Notes under the pieces: generated by a model
Told to the model about the DNA's origin: nothing
Database searches by the model: none
Seen by the model: the letters and a program-made list of their open reading frames with translations, nothing else
Part shown: positions 57,300 through 64,000 of the stretch, in pieces
How positions within the stretch are numbered: position 1 is the first letter of the stretch
Layout: each line of letters starts with the position of its first letter
NCBI GenBank assembly: GCA_900078375.1
Contig: FLQS01000028.1
Span: 1 to 64,000, forward strand
Direction: 5' to 3'
DNA from: an uncultured Mycobacterium sp.
GTDB lineage: Bacteria; Actinomycetota; Actinomycetes; Mycobacteriales; Mycobacteriaceae
Length of the DNA stretch: 64,000 bases
Program-made: the position numbers and the translations under genes

Positions 57300-58292
57300 G
57301 TGGGACGCAAGACACGAACCCGGTGGGAAGCCACGACTTTGCCGTGGATCGCCGGCGCGCTCGGTGCCTCCGAGCGGATCTATCAGACCTCCATTGACGC
57401 ACTGCCCCCGGTGTACTCCGAGCACCCGAGCCGGCCGTACATGCGACGGTTCGCTGACCGGATCGGCGGCGCCGAGCTGTATTGGCTCAGTCGTACGGCC
57501 GCCACCGTCGCCACAGACCTGGCCGGGCACGGCATGCCGGCGGTGACGTTCCGGGAGCTGATCGCGACATCGGACTTACCTGCCACGGGTCTGATGCTGT
57601 GGCCGAAACCGCTGGCCTCGCTGCCCTGGACCAACCACCGGGTGCAGGACCCCGACGCCGAGGCCATGACCGCCGGGTGGGACGGGCTGGCATGGATCTA
57701 CGATGACCGCGAGTTCTCCACCTTCCTACTGTCCCAGGTGGCCGAACAGCGCGCCGCCGGGGTCCTCAGCGATGTTCGGCCGACATGGTCACCAGGGCAG
57801 GTGGTGCGGTTCGATTCACTTGCGCTGGACAGCTTTCCGGGCAGCGGGGAGACGCTGGTGCCGATCAATGAGCCCATGGACGAGTTCGGTGCCGTGCTCC
57901 CCTCGGTGTCCCAGGTGGTCGCGGCCCTGCTTGCGCTCATCGGTCAAGAACGCGTGATCACCAAGCGCAGGATGTTCGAGGATCGGCCGGCTCTCACCGA
58001 GACGGCGGAATACCGCCCCGGGGTCGTCATGCTCGACGTCCTACGGCCTCCCAAGGGGTCGACCGCCGACCGCGTCGGTGAGAGCCCAGAGCGCGCGCTA
58101 CGCCGCTGGTTCGTCCGCGGGCACTGGAGGATGCAGCCGCACGGACCGGGTAACAGCCTGCGCAAGTTGCAATACATTTCGCTGCACACCGCCGGTCACC
58201 CGGACGCCCCCGAACCCACCGGGCGCCCGGCACCGCAGGTTCGAGCGGTGTACGGCGCCAAGGTGGCACCGAAGGAGACTCCACGGAGATGA
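57300..58292 (+). CDS. Hypothetical protein, 330 aa
   Basis: The start was set at GTG 57300 because GGAGG lies eight bases upstream; the longer frame from 57246 begins next to the palindrome. The protein has two helical domains, with AELYWLSRTAATVATDLAGH and LPSVSQVVAALLALIGQERV, and a basic C-terminus (RWFVRGHWRMQPHGPGNSLR). Similar proteins are common in mycobacterial phages and plasmids without assigned function. It overlaps the next gene by four bases. Confidence 0.7.
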   Translation: MGRKTRTRWEATTLPWIAGALGASERIYQTSIDALPPVYSEHPSRPYMRRFADRIGGAELYWLSRTAATVATDLAGHGMPAVTFRELIATSDLPATGLMLWPKPLASLPWTNHRVQDPDAEAMTAGWDGLAWIYDDREFSTFLLSQVAEQRAAGVLSDVRPTWSPGQVVRFDSLALDSFPGSGETLVPINEPMDEFGAVLPSVSQVVAALLALIGQERVITKRRMFEDRPALTETAEYRPGVVMLDVLRPPKGSTADRVGESPERALRRWFVRGHWRMQPHGPGNSLRKLQYISLHTAGHPDAPEPTGRPAPQVRAVYGAKVAPKETPRR

Positions 58293-58999
58293 CCGCCACC
58301 GAGCTGTCAACGTTCGTCCGAGACCGTGCACGCCATGTCACCGACGGCACGGACACCAGTTCCGCGATTGAATTCGGTGCGCCACGAATGCATTTCGAGA
58401 GCGCAGACAGCTGGTCGTCTCTCTCGGGCTGCATGGAGTGGCGCGCAGAACTTCGCCTATCGGCTCTTGACGCCCACGGCGACGCACCCGAAGTGATCGC
58501 CGGTGCCGTGCAGTTTCTCATCCTGCGTGCAGGCTACGAACGCCCCAGCGAAATCCTCCCGCTGTACGGCGGGCACGCCGCAAACTTCGCCGAACTCTTC
58601 GACGAGGAGTGGCTGGATCCCGAGCTCGATGAAAGCGACGACTTCACCGGGGGGATGCCGATCAGTACGGTCCTGGCGGTCCTCGACGCCAGTATCGACA
58701 CCCGAGTGCCCTCTGACTCGCTCCTTCGGGCGTGGGCACTCGCCGAGACGGTTCACACCATGTTGCCGACGACCAGTGGCCTCGTCGTCATGCCGGCCCT
58801 TCCAACCACGGCGCGACCGAGACGCCGCCTGATCTCGACGGACGCGATCGACCCAGACGGAACGCGGATAGGCTGCGTGACGATACCCGGTCATCCCAGT
58901 TTCTATGGCCAGGCCACCGCCTACGTCTACCTCGAAGAAGCCCGCCAGGAGCTGGCGGACGTTCGGGACACGCCGGTCCGAATCACCGTGCAGGACTGA
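58289..58999 (+). CDS. Hypothetical protein, 236 aa
   Basis: The product has no signal peptide or membrane segment. It contains helices (VIAGAVQFLILRAGYERPSE), an acidic stretch (DEEWLDPELDESDDF) and a strand-rich end with VYLEEARQELADVRDTPVRI. No family recognised. It is translationally coupled to the 330-aa gene (ATGA), and a small gene follows on the same strand. Confidence 0.65.
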   Translation: MTATELSTFVRDRARHVTDGTDTSSAIEFGAPRMHFESADSWSSLSGCMEWRAELRLSALDAHGDAPEVIAGAVQFLILRAGYERPSEILPLYGGHAANFAELFDEEWLDPELDESDDFTGGMPISTVLAVLDASIDTRVPSDSLLRAWALAETVHTMLPTTSGLVVMPALPTTARPRRRLISTDAIDPDGTRIGCVTIPGHPSFYGQATAYVYLEEARQELADVRDTPVRITVQD

Positions 59000-59033
59000 C
59001 CTGCTGTCGGTCGCCTCAGCGACAATGGGCCTT

Positions 59034-59342
59034 ATGACCGAAGATGGCAGCGGCCTGCAGGTTCGCCAATCACCCCGCAAACGGAGCGCGGTGATCGGCG
59101 TCGCCGATTTCACCATGATGGTGCGCGTTCCCGGTCAACCCGCCGCGGTGTACGTCTACACCGACGACGATCGAGACGAGGCCGCGCGGTATGCCGAAAC
59201 CGTTGGTGGAACGGTCGTCCCGCTCCCCCTTGCGCCGCCCGCCGGCTACACCAAGGGCCCCGACGGTTCCTTAATCCCGATCGCGCTGGCCATAGAAGGT
59301 CGGTCGAGAGCCGAGCCTTCGCCTACCCAGGACGTGATGTGA
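59034..59342 (+). CDS. Hypothetical protein, 102 aa
   Basis: The small protein has strands (AVIGVADFTMMVRVPGQPAA and VYVYTDDDRDEAARYAETVG) and a Pro-rich C-terminus. The start is ATG 59034 (an ATG at 59025 is possible). It follows the 236-aa gene by 34 bases. A GTG overlapping its stop opens a further 47-codon frame that I do not trust. Function unknown. Confidence 0.55.
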   Translation: MTEDGSGLQVRQSPRKRSAVIGVADFTMMVRVPGQPAAVYVYTDDDRDEAARYAETVGGTVVPLPLAPPAGYTKGPDGSLIPIALAIEGRSRAEPSPTQDVM

Positions 59343-59695
59343 CCGCGATTGACGTCGCCGCGACGCTACCGAACATCCATGGTCATGAAGCCGGTGCCGG
59401 GCTGTCCTATTTGGTGATCTGCTCCCAGAGGTACGAAACCGGCGGTGCCGAAGGCGTCGTCGATGCATCCGGCAGAGACTGATGCGGCATGGGGACGATC
59501 ACAGTGGATAGCTCCGCGGTGGCTTCTCCGATGACACAGCCGCTGACATCGCAGCAGCCGTTGAAGCGCGCGAGACAAGTTCGCCCAAAGCCCGATCAGG
59601 GACTTAGTTCCGCTGTTCGTTGAACGCAACGCAGCGACGAGATTAAACCAGCTCGGGAGCCTTACTTCGTCGCGGTGAGCGCTGGCCGTCAGAGT
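59343..59695. other. Region without recognised gene
   Basis: No supported gene in these 353 bases. They separate the hypothetical operon from the truncated restriction gene. Confidence 0.4.
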
Positions 59696-59890
59696 TCATG
59701 TCGATGGGGATGGCAGTTGGTCGACGATGCTCATCGTGGCGACGCTGACGCCGACGATTCGCTTGATTAGGTCGACGATGTAACGGGGGTCGCCGTGCTC
59801 GTCGCACCAGATATTGGGGTCGTTGATGATGCCTGATCCGCGCGAGTCGATCTTGATCTGGTAACGCTCGATGATCCACTCGAGGTCGCG
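59696..59890 (-). pseudogene. C-terminal remnant of a type ISP restriction-modification enzyme
   Basis: The minus strand encodes RDLEWIIERYQIKIDSRGSG and, further on, DEHGDPRYIVDLIKRIVGVS, the typical C-terminus of type ISP enzymes (single-chain helicase, methylase and recognition protein). It ends at a proper stop. It starts abruptly at 59890, next to an unrelated plus-strand fragment, so all upstream parts are missing here. The helicase part of what is probably the same gene survives beyond the IS at 61359-62229. Confidence 0.7.
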
Positions 59891-60070
59891 TTAGCCGATC
59901 TGAAGAAGGTCGTCAATCGACTTCGCCAGTCGAACACTGAACTCGAACGCAAGAACCAAGCGGCAGCCACAGTGATCGCCGAGCTTTCAGCCCAACTGAG
60001 TGTTCTCCGAGACGGTGAGCAAGGGACTGTCGCCCTGCTGCCGAAGCGGAAGATTCGCAGAGGACGTTGA
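59891..60070 (+). pseudogene. Fragment encoding a coiled-coil C-terminus
   Basis: Fifty-nine codons read LADLKKVVNRLRQSNTELER, then a leucine-zipper-like helix and a basic end (LPKRKIRRGR), closing with TGA. There is no start codon, and it begins exactly where the type ISP remnant ends. It resembles the C-termini of small proteins encoded with transposon recombinases, but this is a guess. It is the remains of an earlier insertion. Confidence 0.4.
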
Positions 60071-60163
60071 CCACTGTCGTGGTGGCGATAGTCGGGTCTG
60101 CTGCACGAATAGGTGACATCTGAGTTGGCTTGCCCGGGATGGGTGAGCTGGAAGGATGTCCTT

Positions 60164-60472
60164 GTGCCCAGGCCCTACCCCCAGGAGTTTCGTGACGACG
60201 TCGTGCGGGTCGCTCGAAACCGCGACGACGGTGTGACCATCGAGCAGATCGCCACCGATTTCGGAGTGCACCCGATGACGCTGACCAAGTGGATGCGCCA
60301 AGCCGACATCGACGTAGGCGCAAAGCCTGGCAAGAACACGAGTGACTCGGCTGAGCTGCGAGAGCTTCGTCGCCGGAATCGGTTGTTGGAGCAGGAGAAC
60401 GAGGTCCTGCGTCGAGCTGCGGCCTATCTATCGCAGGCCAACCTGCCGGGAAAAGGATCTACCCGCTCGTAA
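60164..60472 (+). CDS. IS3-family transposase OrfA (copy 2)
   Basis: The 102-aa protein has the HTH VTIEQIATDFGVHPMTLTKW and zipper RRRNRLLEQENEVLRRAAAY. It starts with GTG at 60164, where copy 1 has ATG. GGAAAAGG near the 3' end may serve as the frameshift site. It otherwise matches the OrfA of copy 1 with scattered substitutions. Confidence 0.85.
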   Translation: MPRPYPQEFRDDVVRVARNRDDGVTIEQIATDFGVHPMTLTKWMRQADIDVGAKPGKNTSDSAELRELRRRNRLLEQENEVLRRAAAYLSQANLPGKGSTRS

Positions 60473-60498
60473 GTGAGCTCGCCGCCGACGGGATTGCC

Positions 60499-61326
60499 GT
60501 GGCGGTGACGTGCCGGGTACTTAAGCTCGCCCGCCAGCCCTACTACCGCTGGCGCGCCGATCCGATTACCGACGCCGAGATCATCGAGGCTTACCGCGCC
60601 AACGCCTTGTTCGACGCCCATAAAGACGACCCTGAGTTCGGCTATCGCTACCTGGTCGAAGAGGCCCGCGATGCCGGCGAGTCGATGGCCGAGCGCACCG
60701 CCTGGCGAATCTGCTCTCAGAATCGATTGTGGAGCGTGTTTGGCAAGAAACGCGGCAAGAACGGCAAAGTCGGGCCACCGGTCCACGACGATCTTGTCGA
60801 GCGTGACTTCACGGCAGATGCGCCAAATCAGCTGTGGCTCAGCGATATCACCGAACATCGCACTGGCGAAGGCAAGCTCTACCTGTGTGTAATCAAGGAC
60901 GTGTTCTCCAACCGAATCGTCGGGTACTCGATCGACTCCCGGATGAAGTCCCGGTTGGCTACCACCGCGCTCAGTAGTGCGGTGGCACGACGCGGCGAAG
61001 TTGCCGGGTGCATCGTGCACTCCGATCGCGGATCTCAGTTCAGGTCAAGGAGATTCGTGCATGCACTGAACCATCACGGGATGGTCGGATCGATGGGCCG
61101 GGTTGGCGCCGCCGGCGACAACGCCGCCATGGAGAGCTTCTTCAGCCTGCTACAGAAGAACGTGCTCGATCGCCGTCGCTGGAACACGCGAGAGGAACTG
61201 CGGATCGCGATCGTCACCTGGATCGAACGCACCTATCACCGGCGCCGGCGCCAGGTCGCCCTCGGGCGGTTGACCCCGATCGAATACGAAGCCATCATGA
61301 CTACACCGGCCAGTCAGGCCGCGTGA
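60499..61326 (+). CDS. IS3-family transposase OrfB, DDE domain (copy 2)
   Basis: The 275-aa frame contains the full DDE core (SDITEHR, VHSDRGSQF, AAMESFFS). The GTG that starts orfB in copy 1 is GTA here, so independent initiation at that place is lost. Production would depend on frameshifting from orfA or on the internal GTG at 60499. No stop codons interrupt it. Confidence 0.85.
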   Translation: MAVTCRVLKLARQPYYRWRADPITDAEIIEAYRANALFDAHKDDPEFGYRYLVEEARDAGESMAERTAWRICSQNRLWSVFGKKRGKNGKVGPPVHDDLVERDFTADAPNQLWLSDITEHRTGEGKLYLCVIKDVFSNRIVGYSIDSRMKSRLATTALSSAVARRGEVAGCIVHSDRGSQFRSRRFVHALNHHGMVGSMGRVGAAGDNAAMESFFSLLQKNVLDRRRWNTREELRIAIVTWIERTYHRRRRQVALGRLTPIEYEAIMTTPASQAA

Positions 61327-61358
61327 CCGAAACTGTCACCTGATCGTGCAGCAGACCC

Positions 61359-62229
61359 GCGGTTATCGGCGAGTGCTTGACTGGGCGCTACGCCGGCGGG
61401 CACGCCAACGGGCAAAATGATGTACCCGTATTGCTTGCCTTCGGCGCGGCGCATCACGCGGCCCACCGATTGCACGACGTCGACCACGGAGCTGCGGGGG
61501 TTGAGAAACAGCACCGCGTCGAGGCTGGGTACGTCGACACCTTCTGAGAGGCAACGGGCGTTGGCGAGGATGCGGCACTGATTGTCGGCCAGCGGGGCTT
61601 TGAGCCACTGCAGCCGGTGGTTGCGTTCCAGTGCGTTGTAGGTCCCATCGACGTGCTCGACGTCGCAGCGCAGAAGGTGGTCGTCGGCCTGGTCGTAGGC
61701 GTCGATTACGGTGGCGAACTTGCCGGCCAATTTCTTGGAGGACTTGATGTCGCGGAGGAATGCGACGGCGCGTTGCATGGGGCGGGTGTCGGCGCCGAAG
61801 TCGGCCCCGCCTACCGCTTTCCCGGTGCGTTTGGCAAGGCCGTTCCAGCAGCCGACGATTTTGGTGGCGTCGTCGAGGTTGAGTTCACTATTGACGTCGG
61901 CGAGCTGTTGCTGCAGCGGGCCGGCGATGTACTTCTCGTCGACGGTCAAGACAAGCACCTTGTAGTCGGTGAGCAGGCCCCGCTCAACGGCCTCCCCGAA
62001 ACCCAGCCGGTGAAAGGTGGGGCCATAGAGCGTTTCATCGTCCATGGACGCCAGGATTGCGGAGTGTTCAACGGCCTTAGCTTTGGTTTCTTCGGCGAAT
62101 AACCGCGGAGTAGCAGTCATGTACAGCCGTTTGCTGGCGGCCAGGAACGCACCGTCGTGAACCTTGACAAAGTTTGAGTCATCGCCGTCGACGAGTGTGA
62201 CGCCGGTGGTTCGGTGCGCTTCGTCGCAT
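61359..62229 (-). pseudogene. Helicase part of a type ISP restriction-modification enzyme, truncated at both ends
   Basis: The minus strand encodes helicase motifs II to VI: CDEAHRTTG (DEAH), YMTATPRLF (III), ILANARCLSEGVDVPSLDAV (V) and QSVGRVMRR (VI). The type-ISP segment MDDETLYGPTFHRLGFGEAV is also present. The sequence is in frame up to the IS end (VPAGVAPSQALADN). At about 62229 it is cut immediately before the DEAH box: the P-loop and N-terminal nuclease parts are absent. The methylase part is also missing. The enzyme cannot be functional. Confidence 0.75.
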
Positions 62230-62447
62230 TTACTGAACGGGCGCGTCTATGCAGGGCGCAATTCGTGCGGGAATGGTGTCACGCACATGTACGCGACATG
62301 ACGAAGATTCGGTGTCTCCGTCGTCATGGCCTTGCTAGGAGGAGAGCGATTTCAATCAAGTTCGATCACGCAACGCCAACCATTGGGTGAATCGGGAGCC
62401 GGGGGTGAGGCCCCTCTCCACCGACAGCGATCGCGGAGCGGATCGAC
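62230..62447. other. Breakpoint region without recognised gene
   Basis: These 218 bases join the truncated restriction helicase to the 3' end of the SNF2-like gene. I see no gene or clear IS end in them. Confidence 0.4.
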
Positions 62448-64000
62448 TTACTTGATGCCGGCAGTCCCTCGAACGGCCATCCAAGTGACCAGGCGGACTT
62501 CGTGCTTTTCGACCCCCGGAAGCGGTTCGCGTGGAGGGGGTGACGTGATACCGGCCTCATCGAGGACTTCGGCGACGAGCGTGATGCGCTCTTCGTCAGT
62601 ACGGCCTTGATTCAGCGCACCTCGGACTTGGCGAGACACCTTCGCCGACGGGACACTTCGAAGTCGGTTCGCGAGTTCAATCTGCGACTCCCTCCCGAGA
62701 TAGCCCCCCCGTTGAAGAACGAGCGTGTAGGCGTCTCGGAATGCAAGCGGCAGATCGGGCTGGAATGCGTTGGGGTCAGTTAACTCGTTCCACGCATCGT
62801 AGGCGCTGTTACGTGCTACCTCCCACGCATCAAAAGCCTTGTCATAGACCGTATCTGGAAGCCAACGTTCGGCAGTGCCGTGAAGGGGGTCGGCTGCGCG
62901 GAGTGCAATAAGCGTGTCGGGTGATACGAACGGCTGCCCGTCCTCGTTGTACTTAATGCACCAGTCGTCACTCACAGGCACGTAGCGGAACCATGGCTTT
63001 TCGCTTTGTCCGATCTTGATACAGAAGACATAGCCATTTCCATGCACGACTGGATTGACGAATCCGCTGCCAGATCCGTAAGGAAGGCTGATGACATCGG
63101 TCTTCAGCATTGGTTCCATGCCGAAGGCATCGTAAAGTCTGCGGCGATACTCCTCTCCCGAGAGCGATGCACTTGAGCCGCCCGCGTCGAGCAGTTTCTC
63201 GAACTCATCGACCACTTGATCGTCGGCGAGGTTCACTTCATGCCCAGGACCGCGGCCCGGAAGTACTTCGCCTGCACCGACGGCCGCGTCGGCTAGCGCA
63301 AGCTTCCTCTCAAGACGTTCCTCCAGTGCCAACAGCTCATCTAGACGTTCCGCTGGGAAGAACAGGCCAAGATGGACGTAATCGTGCTTGGAGCCGATGC
63401 GGTCGATGCGACCGTGTCGCTGGACGATGCGCATCGGGTTCCACGGAAGGTCGTAGTTGATCATCTGACATGCCTGCTGGAGATTCACGCCCTCAGCCAG
63501 AACGTCTGTCGTGAAAAGGATATCGAACTCATCCTTCGCTGTTGCCTCACCGGCAGCGTTGCGAGGCCCGGCCGTCTGCGGGGCGAAACCCGCAATGGTG
63601 GCGGCGCGACCGCCCTGATCAACACCACCGGTCCTACCGCGCTCATGAGTCTTCGCGTAGGAACCCATGATCGGTGGAGCGATTCGACCTTTGTAATCGG
63701 CTAGCGGTGAGTCGAGAGGGGCCGTGTCAATCGCTTTGATGACCGCTTCATGGACCGGGATGATCGTGTCGGTGAAGGCAGAGAACACGATCACCTTTCG
63801 ACGATCAGCGCTCGATATTCCCCGCGGGTCGACTCGCCGTGCTTGAGCGGCGATGTCAGTAAGCTCCTCGACGATCTTGCGGACCTTGGGCTCGTTGTTT
63901 CTTACGACCACCTCGGCGAGGTCCCGCAGTCGATAGAGCAGTGCGATGTCGGACTCGATATCTGCCTTGAGTTCGGAGAGGTGGTAGCCGTCGACCGACT
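62448..64000 (-). CDS. SNF2-like helicase, C-terminal part (continues beyond the window)
   Basis: The frame is open to the right edge, so only the last 517 codons are visible. They encode the second RecA-like lobe of a superfamily-2 helicase: KVIVFSAFTD (motif IV), LFTTDVLAEGVNLQQACQMI (motif V) and PMRIVQRHGRIDRIGSKHDY (motif VI). These are followed by a long C-terminal region (FFPAERLDELLALEERLERK). This sequence type is found in SNF2 helicases of phage-defence systems, including the DrmD subunit of DISARM, and in stand-alone defence helicases. Which applies depends on the genes to the right. An internal GTG at 63911 is not the real start. Confidence 0.75.
   Translation of the reverse strand, partial: SVDGYHLSELKADIESDIALLYRLRDLAEVVVRNNEPKVRKIVEELTDIAAQARRVDPRGISSADRRKVIVFSAFTDTIIPVHEAVIKAIDTAPLDSPLADYKGRIAPPIMGSYAKTHERGRTGGVDQGGRAATIAGFAPQTAGPRNAAGEATAKDEFDILFTTDVLAEGVNLQQACQMINYDLPWNPMRIVQRHGRIDRIGSKHDYVHLGLFFPAERLDELLALEERLERKLALADAAVGAGEVLPGRGPGHEVNLADDQVVDEFEKLLDAGGSSASLSGEEYRRRLYDAFGMEPMLKTDVISLPYGSGSGFVNPVVHGNGYVFCIKIGQSEKPWFRYVPVSDDWCIKYNEDGQPFVSPDTLIALRAADPLHGTAERWLPDTVYDKAFDAWEVARNSAYDAWNELTDPNAFQPDLPLAFRDAYTLVLQRGGYLGRESQIELANRLRSVPSAKVSRQVRGALNQGRTDEERITLVAEVLDEAGITSPPPREPLPGVEKHEVRLVTWMAVRGTAGIK

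Larger units (their letters stand above)
60094..61358 (+). mobile_element. IS3-family insertion sequence, copy 2 (diverged)
   Basis: The element has the same length (1265 bp), end sequences and gene layout as copy 1 but differs at many bases, so the two are not a recent duplication. No direct repeat flanks it (GTC at the left, GCG at the right), which indicates recombination or a deletion next to it after insertion. It lies in the same orientation as copy 1. The right end sits exactly at the break in the restriction helicase gene. Confidence 0.88.

Noticed and set aside
1..64000. tRNA or rRNA genes and an att site
   Set aside because: No cloverleaf-like or rRNA-like sequence was recognised by eye; a tRNAscan run would be needed to exclude a tRNA fragment.

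Overview
The window looks like part of a large mycobacterial plasmid (Mycobacterium or Mycolicibacterium). It is GC-rich. It carries a complete-looking type VII (ESX) secretion core with PE, PPE, EspG and mycosin genes, a WhiB-like regulator, a ParA/ParB pair surrounded by palindromic sites, and a protein with a primase-like N-terminus that is the best candidate for the replication initiator. No rRNA, tRNA, ribosomal-protein or central-metabolism genes were seen. No relaxase or type IV coupling gene was seen, so mobility genes, if present, lie outside the window.

Layout. (1) 1-2631: four hypothetical genes; two of them (2146-2631 and 1466-2092) may be one gene broken by a frameshift. (2) 3020-30217, all on the minus strand: the secretion locus. 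In transcription order it holds an NlpC/P60 peptidase, a 52-aa gene, a large Gly/Met-rich protein, an EspC-like protein, a YbaB-like protein, an EspJ-like protein, an EspL-like protein, two paralogous membrane-anchored proteins, an 835-aa protein, a 49-aa gene, a 184-aa protein, then eccC, PE, PPE, two esx genes, espG, eccB, espI, eccD, mycP and eccE. The order resembles chromosomal ESX-2, but eccB sits between espG and espI and no eccA is visible. espI is frameshifted by a roughly 112-bp insertion that contains a 28-bp inverted repeat. (3) 30369-34951: a phospholipase-D-like lipoprotein, small plasmid-type hypotheticals, an HTH regulator and a WhiB-like protein. (4) 35385-43600: the maintenance region, with the primase-like replication gene, a DUF2637-type membrane protein, a divergent pair of small DNA-binding proteins separated by four 14-bp tandem repeats, parAB with five copies of a 16-bp palindrome (putative parS), and a decayed or non-coding stretch. 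(5) 43642-64000: a defence and mobile-element island. It holds an AAA ATPase plus subtilase pair of the IetAS type, an IS3-family element, a DEAH helicase with eight helicase-associated repeats, a lipoprotein, regulators, a RelBE/Phd-type toxin-antitoxin pair, three hypotheticals, a second diverged copy of the IS, two remnants of a type ISP restriction enzyme, and the C-terminal part of a SNF2-like helicase that runs off the right edge.

How the parts fit. The ESX core (EccB, C, D, E and MycP) would form the membrane channel. EspG would chaperone the PE/PPE pair, and the Esx pair and the EspC/EspJ-like proteins are probable substrates. The NlpC/P60 protein may open peptidoglycan locally. parAB with the palindromes, the replication gene, the toxin-antitoxin pair and possibly IetAS would keep the plasmid in the population. 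Recurrent intergenic motifs (one containing CGCTAATTT upstream of secretion genes, another containing TTGTGCAC) suggest shared promoters or regulators.
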